NCBI GenBank assembly: GCA_011375175.1
Contig: DRME01000091.1
Span: forward strand, 1 to 39,375
Length of the DNA: 39,375 bases
Reading direction: 5' to 3'
Source of the DNA: Deltaproteobacteria bacterium
GTDB taxonomy: Bacteria > Desulfobacterota > GWC2-55-46 > DRME01
The notes beneath the pieces are model-generated. The model ran no database searches and had not been told where the DNA came from. It saw nothing but the letters and a program-made list of their open reading frames with translations. Positions 7,994 through 16,671 of this stretch are shown here, one piece after another. The translations under genes and the position numbers were made by a program. The first letter of the stretch is position 1, and the number at the start of each line of letters is the position of its first letter.

Positions 7994-9871
7994 ATGAGTA
8001 CATGGCTCTTGCTTCTCATACCACTCGCCTCGGCGGTGGTCATCACGCTTGTCACCAGGCCTAACAGGGACCTGAGCTCCTACATCTCCATCGGGGCCAT
8101 AGGCGTCTGCCTGCTCATCGCCCTGCCCAAGCTCTTCTACATGATCGGCCATCCGCACATGACGCCCGTGGAGAGCTCCTTTACATGGCTCGACGTGGAG
8201 GGCCTCGTCGTCGAGATGGGCACCATCATCGACCCGCTGAGCATACTCATGCTCTTCATCGTAACCTTCGTGGGCTCGCTCATACACATCTACTCGAGGG
8301 GCTACATGGAGGGGGACCCGGGCTTTTCGAGGTTCTTCGCCTGCCTCTCGCTCTTCATCTTCGCCATGCTCGGCATCGTGCTGGCCAACAACTTCATCAT
8401 GATCTTCGTCTTCTGGGAGCTCGTGGGCCTTGCGTCGTACCTCCTCATAGGCTACTACTACGAGAAGCCCTCGGCCGCCGATGCCGCCAAGAAGGCCTTT
8501 CTCGTGAACCGCGTCGGTGACTTCGGCTTCATCCTCGGCATAATCGTCCTCTTCTACGCCGCCGGCACCTTCAACTTCCTCGAGCTCGAGCACCTCATAC
8601 ACGAGGGGCACATCGACGACACCACGCTCCTCGTCTCGGCGCTGCTCATCTTCTGCGGCGCCGTGGGCAAGTCGGCCCAGATACCGCTCCACGTCTGGCT
8701 GCCCGACGCCATGGAGGGCCCCACGCCCGTCTCGGCTCTCATACACGCCGCCACCATGGTCGCCGCCGGCGTGTACATGCTCGCCCGCACGGCCTTCCTC
8801 TTCCACGCCGCGCCGGAGAGCGCATCGCTCGTCGTAGCCTACGTGGGCGGCGCCACGGCCCTCATGGCCGCGCTCATAGCGCTCGCCCAGGACGACATAA
8901 AGCGCATAATCGCCTTCTCGACGCTCAGCTCCCTCGGCTACATGGTGATGAGCGTTGGCCTCGGCGGCGTGGGCCCCGGCATGTTCTACCTCACGACCCA
9001 CGCCTTCTTCAAGGCCCTGCTCTTTCTCGGCGCCGGCAGCGTCATCCACGCCTGTCACACGAACAACATATGGGAGATGGGGCGGCTCTGGCCCAAGATG
9101 AGGATAACGGCCGTCACCTTCCTGCTCGGCTCGCTCGCCATGATGGGAGTCTTCCCCTTCAGCGGCTTCTGGAGCAAGGACGAGATACTGGCCACGGCCT
9201 GGGACAACGACATCGTACTCTTCGGCGTCGGCGTGGCCACGGCCTTCTTTACGGCCGTCTTCATGACGAGGCTCATCGTCGTCACCTTCTTCGGCGACAA
9301 GCGCTACCACGGCCATCCCCACGAGTCCCCGCCGGTCATGACGGTGCCGCTCATGGTGCTCGCCTTCTTCGCCGTCACCGCCGGTTTCGTGGGGCTGCCG
9401 AGCCTGGACCCCAACTTCGGCACCTTCTTCGGGGGCCACGGCGGCGGTCACGCCGAGGGCGCGGCAGGCGGCCACCACTTCAACTTCCTCGTCGCCGGCC
9501 TCTCCACGGCGGCCGTCTTCGCGGGCATCGTCATCGGCTGGCTCGTCTACGTGAAGGAGACCGTGAGCCCCTCCATGCTCCAGACGCGCTACAGGGCCGT
9601 ATACGACATGCTGGCCGCGCGCTTCTACTTCGACGACTTCTACGACAACGTGCTGGTGGCCGGGGTCTACAACGGCATCGCCAGGGTCTGCAACTTCCTG
9701 GAGGTCAACTTCATCATAAACTTCCTCGTGAACGGCACGGCCTACCTGACGAGGGAGACGGGCAAGGCCCTGCGACTCTCCATTACAGGGAAGACCCAGC
9801 ACTACGCCTACATCATGGTCGGAGGGGCGCTCGTGCTGGCCTTCGTCTTCATAATCACCTTAGGAGTGTGA
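7994..9871 (+). CDS. nuoL: NADH-quinone oxidoreductase subunit L (antiporter-like)
   Basis: This is the distal antiporter-like proton-pumping subunit, 625 residues, with many membrane helices and a long C-terminal amphipathic helix region. The core motif KSAQIPLHVWLPDAMEGPTP with SALIHAATMVAAGVY is intact, as is FVFWELVGLASYLLIGYYY with its conserved Glu. The loop near residues 475-490 is Gly/His-rich (GGHGGGHAEGAAGGHH), which is unusual and could bind metal or simply be a linker. nuoM starts 4 bases after its stop, behind a TAGGAG site. Confidence 0.96.
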   Translation: MSTWLLLLIPLASAVVITLVTRPNRDLSSYISIGAIGVCLLIALPKLFYMIGHPHMTPVESSFTWLDVEGLVVEMGTIIDPLSILMLFIVTFVGSLIHIYSRGYMEGDPGFSRFFACLSLFIFAMLGIVLANNFIMIFVFWELVGLASYLLIGYYYEKPSAADAAKKAFLVNRVGDFGFILGIIVLFYAAGTFNFLELEHLIHEGHIDDTTLLVSALLIFCGAVGKSAQIPLHVWLPDAMEGPTPVSALIHAATMVAAGVYMLARTAFLFHAAPESASLVVAYVGGATALMAALIALAQDDIKRIIAFSTLSSLGYMVMSVGLGGVGPGMFYLTTHAFFKALLFLGAGSVIHACHTNNIWEMGRLWPKMRITAVTFLLGSLAMMGVFPFSGFWSKDEILATAWDNDIVLFGVGVATAFFTAVFMTRLIVVTFFGDKRYHGHPHESPPVMTVPLMVLAFFAVTAGFVGLPSLDPNFGTFFGGHGGGHAEGAAGGHHFNFLVAGLSTAAVFAGIVIGWLVYVKETVSPSMLQTRYRAVYDMLAARFYFDDFYDNVLVAGVYNGIARVCNFLEVNFIINFLVNGTAYLTRETGKALRLSITGKTQHYAYIMVGGALVLAFVFIITLGV

Positions 9872-9875
9872 ACAG

Positions 9876-11426
9876 GTGGAAGGTTTCCCCGTACTGTCTG
9901 CCATAATACTGACGCCGCTTCTGGCCTGTTGCGTCCTCATCTTCGTCGACGAGAAGAGGCTCTCGCTCATAAGGGGGGTGGCCGTGACGGCCACGTCCAT
10001 AACACTGCTCCTCTCGCTCTGCCTCCTCTTCACCTACGACACCGCCGCCGGAGGCTTCCAGTTCGTCGAGCGCGTGGAGTGGATAAGATCGCTCGGCGTC
10101 TCCTACTACGTGGGTGTCGACGGCATAAGCCTCTCCATGGTGGTGCTCACGGCCTTCGTCATCTTCACCGGCGTCTTCGTCTCGTGGGTGGGCATCAAGA
10201 AGAGGGTGAAGGAGCACTACATATTCCTGCTCCTGCTCGTGGCCGGCGTCTTCGGCGTCTTCGTCTCGCTGGACCTACTCTTCTTCTACCTCTTCTACGA
10301 GCTCGCCGTCATACCCATGTATCCGCTCATCGGCATATGGGGGAGCGCCAACCGCGAGTACGCCACCATGAAGCTCACGCTGTACCTGAGCCTTGGCGCC
10401 GTCTTCGCGCTGCTCGGCATACTCTCGCTATACTTCACCGCCGGGGCCCAGACGGGCACCTACACCTTCGATATCCTGGCGCTGAGCAAGCTCCACTACG
10501 ACGCCGGCTACCAGAAGATCGTCTATCTGCCCATACTCGTCGGCTTCGGCGTGCTCGTTCCGCTGGCGCCCTTCCACTCGTGGTCGCCCATAGGGCACGC
10601 GGCGGCGCCCTCGGCCGTCAGCATGCTCCATGCCGGCGTGCTCATGAAGCTCGGCGCATACGGCATAATCCACGTGGCCATGCGCATATTCCCCGAGGGC
10701 ACCCAGTTCTGGATGCCCGTCGTCGCCGTGCTCTGCCTGGTGAACATCTTCTACGGCGGCATGGTGGCCATGCACCGCAGGGACATGAAGTTCATGATCG
10801 GCTACTCGTCGTCGAGCCACATGGGGTACGTTCTGCTCGGCCTGGCCACCCTCAACACCATCGGGCTCAACGGCGCCGTGCTCCTCATGTTCGCCCACGG
10901 CATAATGACGGCCCTGGCCTTCGCGCTCATCGGCTTCGTCTACGATCAGGCCCACACGCGCATGATCTACGACTTCTCGGGCCTGGCCAAGAGGCTGCCC
11001 TTCGTGGCCGTCGCCTTCGCCATCATGGGGTTCGCCTCCAGCGGACTGCCGGGCCTTGCCAACTTCGTCGCCGAGCTCATGGTCTTCATAGGCGCCTTCA
11101 AGGACTACCCGCTCCAGGCCGTGGTGGCCGTATTCGGCATAATCGTGACGGCCACCTACATGCTCAGGTGCCTGCGCGACGTCTTCTTCTGCGAGCCGCT
11201 GCCGGAGTGGGACAACCTGCGTGACGCGACGACGTTCGTGGAGAGGTTCCCCTACGTGGTGCTCATCGCCGTGCTGCTAATCGTCGGCTTTTATCCCTCG
11301 ATCATCGTCGACGTCATAAACAGCGGCGTGGTGTCGCTGCTCGAGAACATAAACGCCGACGCCGGGGCCGTGGCCCAGGCCGCCTCGCACGGCGCAGCCG
11401 CCGCGGTCCACGGCGCCGGACATTAG
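9876..11426 (+). CDS. nuoM: NADH-quinone oxidoreductase subunit M (antiporter-like)
   Basis: This middle antiporter-like subunit has 516 residues. The buried Glu motif FYLFYELAVIPMYPLIGIWG is present. The helix-break region reads PFHSWSPIGHAAAPSAVSMLHAGVLMKLGAYG, in place of the more common W-LPDAH form, so it belongs to a variant NuoM group. The start is a GTG at 9876 with TAGGAG ten bases upstream, overlapping the end of nuoL. The C-terminus is Ala/His-rich (QAASHGAAAAVHGAGH). nuoN follows after 40 bases. Confidence 0.95.
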   Translation: MEGFPVLSAIILTPLLACCVLIFVDEKRLSLIRGVAVTATSITLLLSLCLLFTYDTAAGGFQFVERVEWIRSLGVSYYVGVDGISLSMVVLTAFVIFTGVFVSWVGIKKRVKEHYIFLLLLVAGVFGVFVSLDLLFFYLFYELAVIPMYPLIGIWGSANREYATMKLTLYLSLGAVFALLGILSLYFTAGAQTGTYTFDILALSKLHYDAGYQKIVYLPILVGFGVLVPLAPFHSWSPIGHAAAPSAVSMLHAGVLMKLGAYGIIHVAMRIFPEGTQFWMPVVAVLCLVNIFYGGMVAMHRRDMKFMIGYSSSSHMGYVLLGLATLNTIGLNGAVLLMFAHGIMTALAFALIGFVYDQAHTRMIYDFSGLAKRLPFVAVAFAIMGFASSGLPGLANFVAELMVFIGAFKDYPLQAVVAVFGIIVTATYMLRCLRDVFFCEPLPEWDNLRDATTFVERFPYVVLIAVLLIVGFYPSIIVDVINSGVVSLLENINADAGAVAQAASHGAAAAVHGAGH

Positions 11427-11466
11427 GGAAACTCCGAAACGAGATATTCGAGAGGTCGTGGCTGAG

Positions 11467-12891
11467 ATGGAAATGCACTTAGAGAGGACGGTTCCCGAGA
11501 TACTCATGCTGGGGCTTGCCATGCTCCTGCTCGTCCTGGACCTGCTGCTGCCCAGGGGGACGCGCAAGATACTCGGGGTCATAGCCATAGCCGGTACGGC
11601 CGTGACGGGCATAAGCCTCTCGCTGCTGGGCAAGGGGCCGGCCCTTGCCGGCCTCTTCCTCGTGGACGACGTGGCGATCTTCTTCAAGTGGCTCTTCGTG
11701 GTCACGGCCGTCTTCATCTTCTACATGGCCATGAGCTACGAGGAGAGGATAAAGGCCTGGAAAGGCGAGTTCTACACGCTCATCGCCTTTGCCGTGCTGG
11801 CCATGATGCTGCTCGCCTCGTGCTCCGACCTCATAAGCTTCTACGTCTCGCTCGAGTTCATGGCCATCTGCCTCTACGTGCTCGCCGCCTTTGCAAAGGA
11901 CGAGCGCAGGAGCGTGGAGGCCGGCCTCAAGTACCTCATAACCGGCGCGCTCGCCTCGGGCTTCCTCCTCTACGGCATGAGTTTTCTCTACGGCGCAACG
12001 GGCACGACGAGCTTTGCCGGCATGGCCGACGCCCTGAGGGGAGAGGCGGACGTGGGGGCCTATCTTCTCGTGGGGCTCGCCTTCACCATCATGGGCCTCA
12101 CCTTTAAGATATCGTCCCTGCCCTTCCACGTCTGGGCCCCCGACGTATACCAGGGCTCGCCCGCCCCGGTGACGGCGCTCCTGGCCGCGGGCTCCAAGGC
12201 CGCGGGCTTCGTGGTCATGCTGCGCATCCTCTTGACGGCCCTCGGTCCGGTCAAGGCCGAGTGGGCGGCCTTCGTCGCCCTCCTTTCGGGCCTTACCATG
12301 ATATTCGGCAACATGGCCGCCATGCCGCAAAAGGACATCAAGAGGCTCATCGCCTACGCGGGCATAGGTTCGGCTGGCTATCTGCTCATGGGTGTGGCCG
12401 CCGCCTCGACCCTCGGCGCCGGCGCCATAATGTTCTACCTGCTCGCCTACCTTTTCGGCATAGTCGGCGCCTTTCTCGTCATCATCATATTCTCCAACGC
12501 CGAGGGCACGGACAGCATCGAGGCCTACGCGGGCCTGAGCCGCAGGTCGCCGCTTCTGGCGGGCACGCTCTTCATCGCGCTCCTTTCGCTCGTGGGCGTG
12601 CCGCCCCTTGCCGGCTTCATCGCCAAGTTCTACCTCATAGCCGCGGCCGTCAAGGAGGGGCTCATCGTGCTGGCCATCGTGGGACTGGTCATGGCCATCG
12701 TCACCATGTACTATTTCCTGCTGGTCATAAAGAGCGTCTACCTGCGCGAGCCCACAAGCGACGAGCCCATAAGGCTCGACCCGGTCACCAGGGCCGTGCT
12801 CTATACGGTCAACGTGGCGACCCTCTTCCTCGGCATATACCCGGGGCCGGTGACCGACTGGGTGATGCTCATAGCGGGGGAGCTCTTCTGA
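11467..12891 (+). CDS. nuoN: NADH-quinone oxidoreductase subunit N (antiporter-like)
   Basis: This antiporter-like subunit is the last complex I gene in the cluster, with 474 residues from the ATG at 11467. The core motif LPFHVWAPDVYQGSPAPVTALLAAGSKAAGF is intact, and the YVSLEFMAICLYVLAA helix carries the conserved Glu. I chose the ATG at 11467 because AGAGG at 11451-11455 is correctly spaced for it. An in-frame GTG at 11458 would lie too close to that site. No classical terminator follows the stop. A type A-like hairpin at 12947-12994 is the first strong fold downstream. Confidence 0.94.
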   Translation: MEMHLERTVPEILMLGLAMLLLVLDLLLPRGTRKILGVIAIAGTAVTGISLSLLGKGPALAGLFLVDDVAIFFKWLFVVTAVFIFYMAMSYEERIKAWKGEFYTLIAFAVLAMMLLASCSDLISFYVSLEFMAICLYVLAAFAKDERRSVEAGLKYLITGALASGFLLYGMSFLYGATGTTSFAGMADALRGEADVGAYLLVGLAFTIMGLTFKISSLPFHVWAPDVYQGSPAPVTALLAAGSKAAGFVVMLRILLTALGPVKAEWAAFVALLSGLTMIFGNMAAMPQKDIKRLIAYAGIGSAGYLLMGVAAASTLGAGAIMFYLLAYLFGIVGAFLVIIIFSNAEGTDSIEAYAGLSRRSPLLAGTLFIALLSLVGVPPLAGFIAKFYLIAAAVKEGLIVLAIVGLVMAIVTMYYFLLVIKSVYLREPTSDEPIRLDPVTRAVLYTVNVATLFLGIYPGPVTDWVMLIAGELF

Positions 12892-12946
12892 GCCGAGGCC
12901 CCCGGTGGGGGCGACGGGGCGGCCGGCGACGTTGCGGTCAGTTGCG

Positions 12947-12994
12947 CCGGGGGAAACGCGGGCCTGTGGCCCTTCTACAGAAAGTTTCCCCCGG
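12947..12994. repeat. Solo type A hairpin module after nuoN
   Basis: An outer stem CCGGGGGAAAC/GTTTCCCCCGG encloses an inner stem GGGCC-tgt-GGCCC. This is the long form of the right-hand hairpin of the type A elements described elsewhere in this annotation. It stands alone between nuoN and the DUF1858-like gene. The rest of the 232-base gap (12892-13123) holds no gene. The module could act as the 3' end or stabiliser of the nuo transcript, though there is no T-run. Confidence 0.7.
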
Positions 12995-13123
12995 TTTTGA
13001 GAAAGGGCTCACGCAGCGGCGGTGCTTCAGTGGAACCCCGCTGCCTTTCGAGCCGCCTTTGCTCTTTCGGCCGTTCAAGGAAGCGGGCTTTTTCAGCCCA
13101 ATTCATACAGAGGACGAGACGGG

Positions 13124-13375
13124 ATGGGACACTTACACTGCAAGGTCAAGGGGCCGATAACGGAGAAGGTCGTGATCAAGGACCTCGTCGAGGTATGCCC
13201 CGAGGCGGTCGATATAATCAAGAAGCACCTGGGCGAGAACTGCCTCAGCTTTCCGGGGTCGCAGACTGAGACCATAGAGTTCCTGGCGGCCATGAACGAC
13301 AGCCACCCCTACGCGCTGCTCGACGAGCTCAACGAGACCTGCAAGACGCCGCCGAAGAAGACGGGACACTTTTGA
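13124..13375 (+). CDS. Small DUF1858-like protein
   Basis: This is an 83-residue soluble protein starting MGHLHCKVKG, with cysteines at 6, 25, 40 and 73. The central part ITEKVVIKDLVEVCPEAVDIIKKHLGENC resembles the DUF1858 fold: a short helical domain with the pattern 'V-x-D-L-(x)n-P-(x)n-hhh-x-x-G-x-x-C'. That fold is often found alone or fused to hybrid-cluster and sulfur-relay proteins. Its function is not established. I chose the ATG at 13124 because the upstream frame is intergenic repeat sequence. ispE begins one base after its stop, so the two are probably translated together. Confidence 0.7.
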   Translation: MGHLHCKVKGPITEKVVIKDLVEVCPEAVDIIKKHLGENCLSFPGSQTETIEFLAAMNDSHPYALLDELNETCKTPPKKTGHF

Positions 13376-13376
13376 T

Positions 13377-14252
13377 GTGACGGCCAGGACGTTCCTTTCA
13401 CCGGCCAAGGTGAACCTCTTTCTGTACGTCATCGGGAAGAGGCCCGACGGCTTCCACGAGATACGCACGCTCATGCAGCCGCTTTCGCTGTGCGACGAGA
13501 TTGCCGTCACGGTGGAGCGCGACGGCCGTGCCGTGAGTCTCGTGTGCGAGGGCCGCTACCGCGCGCCCACCGGTCCGGAAAACCTCGCCTGGCGCGCCGC
13601 CGAGCTGTTCATGGACCATACCGGCAGGGAGCGCTCGGTGCGGATCGCCATCAAGAAGCGCATACCCGTAGGCGCCGGCCTCGGCGGCGGAAGCTCGAAC
13701 GCCGCCACGGTCCTCAAGGCGCTGAACTTCTTGAGCGGCGCGCCGCTGGGCAGGAAAGAGTTGCGCCGGCTCGGGGCCCGGCTCGGCTCGGACGTGCCCT
13801 TCTTTGTCGGCGACTCTCCGGCCCTGGCCACGGGGCGCGGCGAGATACTCGAGCCCTGCCGCCTGCCGGGCTACGCCTACCTGCTCATCAATCCCGGCTT
13901 CCATGTCTCCACGGCCCACATCTACGGACGGTGCGCGGCGGGCCGGAGCGGCCGGGGACCGGACAGGGACGCCGTCTCCGCCCTCGTCGACGCGCCCCAC
14001 GGCATCGCCTCCATGCTCCACAACGACCTCGAAGAGGCCACAATGGCCGAGCACCCCGAGCTGGCCCGCTACAAGACCCTCCTATCCGAGCACGGCGCCC
14101 GGTGGGGGACCCTTATGTCGGGGAGCGGCCCCACGGTCTTCGGCATATTCCAGGACCGCGAGAGCAGGGACGCCGCCGCACTCGCCCTGCGCGGCGAGCT
14201 GGGCGACCACGGCAGGGTCATAGCCGCCGAGGGGCTCGGCGGACCGTTCTGA
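13377..14252 (+). CDS. ispE: 4-diphosphocytidyl-2-C-methyl-D-erythritol kinase
   Basis: This is the fourth step of the MEP isoprenoid pathway: ATP-dependent phosphorylation of CDP-ME at the 2-hydroxyl. It is a GHMP kinase of 291 residues. K11 in SPAKVNLFL and D139 in GSDVPFF are the expected active-site residues. The ATP loop PVGAGLGGGSSNAA lies at 97-110, and the C-terminal GHMP motif MSGSGPTVFGIF is present. The start is GTG at 13377, one base past the previous stop, and is probably coupled. No prs or other usual neighbour follows. The next gene is convergent. Confidence 0.95.
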   Translation: MTARTFLSPAKVNLFLYVIGKRPDGFHEIRTLMQPLSLCDEIAVTVERDGRAVSLVCEGRYRAPTGPENLAWRAAELFMDHTGRERSVRIAIKKRIPVGAGLGGGSSNAATVLKALNFLSGAPLGRKELRRLGARLGSDVPFFVGDSPALATGRGEILEPCRLPGYAYLLINPGFHVSTAHIYGRCAAGRSGRGPDRDAVSALVDAPHGIASMLHNDLEEATMAEHPELARYKTLLSEHGARWGTLMSGSGPTVFGIFQDRESRDAAALALRGELGDHGRVIAAEGLGGPF

Positions 14253-14332
14253 GAGGACGGCCGCTGGGGTGTGAAGGGGCGGCATCCGCGGAGCCCGGAG
14301 AGGGGGGCCGCGCCCGCTCCGGCGACGTATCC

Positions 14333-15730
14333 TTACGGCTCATCTCCTCCGCCCAGGGGCAGGATGATCCTGAATGTGGACCCCTTGCCCTCCGTGCTCT
14401 CGGCCTCGACGCTTCCGCCCATGGACTCGACGGCGGCTTTGACTATGGCCAGTCCCAGTCCGCTTCCGGGCAGCCTCCCCCTTGCGTTCCCGCCGCGGTA
14501 GAACCTGTCGAAGACCTTTTCGAGCTCGGCGGGGCTCATGCCCGTGCCCGTGTCCTCCACGGCGATCACGGCCCTGGAGCCGGAGCTTGAGACCCCTATT
14601 ACGACACTCCCGCCCGGACGGTTGTACTTGACGGCGTTGTCCACCAGATTGGTGAGCGCCTCTGCAAGGCGGCGCGGGTCGGCCGTGACGACCACGTCGC
14701 CCTCGCCCCGCACGCTCAAGGATATGCGGCGGGCCGCTGCCGCCGGTTCGATGAGTCTCTTGATGTCGGCGGCGAGTTTGTCGAGACTCACGGGCCCGGT
14801 CCGGGGGGTGAAGCCCCCGCCTTCGAGCCGAAGGATGTCGATGATGCGGCTTATGGTCGCCGACAGGTGCGCCGTGGCGTCCGATATCTTCCGCAGCGTC
14901 TCCCTGTATTCCTCCTCCCCGCGCTCTCTGGCAAGGGCCACGTCGCAGCAGGTCTTTATGATAGAGGTCGGGGTCCTGAGCTCGTGGGAGGCCTCGGAGA
15001 GGAAGCGGCGCTGGCGCTCGAAGGATGCTTCGAGGCGGGCGATCATGGTGTTGAAGCTCTCGGCCAGCGGCGCGAGCTCCCCGGCGAGCCCTTCGGTGTC
15101 GAGTCTGTCGTGGAGGTTGCGCTCCGTTATCTCGCCTATGCGCGAGGTGAAGGTCCGCAGCGGCTTGAACGAGCGCAGGCTTATGAGCCAGACGCCGAGC
15201 GCCGAGACCACTCCCACGGCCGGTATGACCGCGAAGAGCGTCCCCGTGAATGACGCGAGCATTGCGAAGGCGTCCTCCAGAGGCTCGGTGGCCTGGATGG
15301 TCACGGTCCTCCCCGAAGCGAGGGCGAAGGACTGGACGAGCATACGGAGCCTCGTCTTGCCGGGGCCGGTGAGGTAGCTGTAGATGGGCTCGATGGAAGG
15401 GGCCGGCACGTCGAGCGCCGCCCCCACGGCGGTGAGCGAGGGGGAGGCCGCCACGATGCGGCCCCTCTCGTCGATTATCTGGTAGTAATGGCCCGAGAGC
15501 GGCACGGCGTACTCGCCCACCGCCGCCTCGGAGAGCTCCGTCTCTATGCGGCCCTCCTCCTCTTCGAGAAGCCCGGAGATCAGGACCATCTCCGAGTGGA
15601 GGTGGCCGTCCACCGAGCCGATGACGATGGCTTCGAGCTCGTGGCGCAGAAACAGGCCCAGCCCCGTGAGAAGAAAGGTGAAGACCAGGATCGACCAGGC
15701 AACGAGCCTTGCCCTTATTGTGGCGAACAA
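14333..15730 (-). CDS. Sensor histidine kinase (HAMP/HisKA/HATPase)
   Basis: This inner-membrane two-component sensor has 465 residues from the TTG at 15730. Helix 1 is at about 10-29 and a periplasmic sensor region spans about 30-155. Helix 2 is at about 165-190, followed by HAMP. The HisKA motif SEASHELRTPTSI contains H249. The HATPase has N box EALTNLVDNAVKYN, G1 DTGTGMS and G2 GSGLGLAIV. I prefer the TTG at 15730, which has AGAGGAGAG about 8 bases upstream. The longer in-frame GTG at 15760 lies inside the neighbouring palindromic element and would add ten repeat-derived residues. Its partner regulator lies upstream on the same strand, separated by that element. Confidence 0.9.
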   Translation of the reverse strand: MFATIRARLVAWSILVFTFLLTGLGLFLRHELEAIVIGSVDGHLHSEMVLISGLLEEEEGRIETELSEAAVGEYAVPLSGHYYQIIDERGRIVAASPSLTAVGAALDVPAPSIEPIYSYLTGPGKTRLRMLVQSFALASGRTVTIQATEPLEDAFAMLASFTGTLFAVIPAVGVVSALGVWLISLRSFKPLRTFTSRIGEITERNLHDRLDTEGLAGELAPLAESFNTMIARLEASFERQRRFLSEASHELRTPTSIIKTCCDVALARERGEEEYRETLRKISDATAHLSATISRIIDILRLEGGGFTPRTGPVSLDKLAADIKRLIEPAAAARRISLSVRGEGDVVVTADPRRLAEALTNLVDNAVKYNRPGGSVVIGVSSSGSRAVIAVEDTGTGMSPAELEKVFDRFYRGGNARGRLPGSGLGLAIVKAAVESMGGSVEAESTEGKGSTFRIILPLGGGDEP

Positions 15731-15741
15731 CTCCGTCTCTC

Positions 15742-15920
15742 CTCTTTGTAAAAGGGTCACAGACCCCCGGTTCCCTCAGACTCCCTCAAAAAACTTTTGA
15801 AGCGAGTTGGTTTCCCCCTGTTTTGCCAGGCAAAACAGGGGGAAACCAACTCGTATCGAAAGTCTTTGAAGGGGGTCTGGGGGAAACTTTCTTCAGAAAG
15901 TTTCCCCCAGAGTAATTAAA
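15742..15920. repeat. Type A palindromic element, copy A1 (left end truncated)
   Basis: The element lies between the response regulator and the histidine kinase. It has a left hairpin of the long form (inner GGGTC/GACCC), then CTCCCTC-A-rich-CTTTTGAAG. The central perfect palindrome at 15803-15853 has two 25-base arms around a single A. AAAGTCTTTGAAGGGGGTC follows, then the short-form right hairpin (CTGGGGGAAACTTTCT and its complement). The outer left end is missing, and the copy stops at the Shine-Dalgarno of the kinase gene. In an mRNA running from regulator to kinase it would fold into three stacked hairpins and could lower kinase expression. Confidence 0.9.
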
Positions 15921-15934
15921 CCGCTCACGCGGCG

Positions 15935-16627
15935 TCAGGCCCTCTCCTGCCCGGCGTCGCCGGCCCTGAGCATGTAGCCTGCGCCCCTGACGGTGTGTAT
16001 GAGCTTTTCCTGGCGGCCGCGGTCGATCTTGTTTCTCAGCCGGCTCACATAGACGTCGATGATGTTGGAGTCCATGTCGAAGTCCTCGCTGTAGATGTGC
16101 TCGGTTATGAAGGTCCGCGAGAGCACCCTGCCCGCGTTGTAGGCGAGGAGTTCGAGGATGGCGTATTCACGGGCCGAGAGCTTCAGCTCCTCGCCGTCAA
16201 GGCGCACGGAGCGGCTCGCCGTGTCCACCTCGAGCCCGCCTATCCGCAGAACGGACTCTTTCGCCTGCGCCGCTCTGCGAAGCAGCGAGCGAAGCCTGGC
16301 CAGCAGCTCTCCGAAGTCGAAGGGCTTTGTCAGGTAGTCGTCGGCGCCCGTGTCCAGCCCCGCTATCCTGTCTTCCACGCCGTCGCGTGCCGTGAGCAGG
16401 AGCACCGGCGTCTTTACGCCGGCGCGCCTTGCCCTGGCGAGCACTTCGAGGCCGTCGAGTCCCGGCAGCATGAGGTCGAGCACCACGACGTCGGCGGCGA
16501 TGTTCTCCATCATGTAGAGTCCCTCCTCGCCGTCGTGGGCCGTCTCCACCGTGTACCCGGCGTCGACGAGCCCCTTTTCGATTACGGCCGCAAGCTCGCG
16601 CTCGTCTTCTATGAGTATGATCTTCAT
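15935..16627 (-). CDS. OmpR-family response regulator
   Basis: This is a 230-residue transcription regulator. The receiver domain spans 1-115 with acidic residues E7/D8, phospho-acceptor D51 (VVVLDLMLPGLDG), T79 and K101 (LTKPFDF). It is followed by a winged-helix DNA-binding domain (about 130-222) with SAREYAILELL and the recognition region NIIDVYVSRLRNKI. The start is the ATG at 16627. A longer open frame upstream overlaps the cytochrome b gene and is not real. It is cognate to the kinase at 14333-15730, inferred from adjacency. Probable target sites are described upstream of the PepSY gene. Confidence 0.95.
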   Translation of the reverse strand: MKIILIEDERELAAVIEKGLVDAGYTVETAHDGEEGLYMMENIAADVVVLDLMLPGLDGLEVLARARRAGVKTPVLLLTARDGVEDRIAGLDTGADDYLTKPFDFGELLARLRSLLRRAAQAKESVLRIGGLEVDTASRSVRLDGEELKLSAREYAILELLAYNAGRVLSRTFITEHIYSEDFDMDSNIIDVYVSRLRNKIDRGRQEKLIHTVRGAGYMLRAGDAGQERA

Positions 16628-16671
16628 GGTCGTCGAAGGCTGGAGGGCTTCCGCGGAAGACCTCCGCCGGC

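Noticed and set aside
7502-9802. A 766-codon open frame on the minus strand across nuoK-nuoL
   Set aside because: It is a composition shadow of the real genes with no domain or ribosome site.
13022-13123. A longer start for the DUF1858-like gene
   Set aside because: The added residues come from repeat-derived intergenic DNA and are not family-like.
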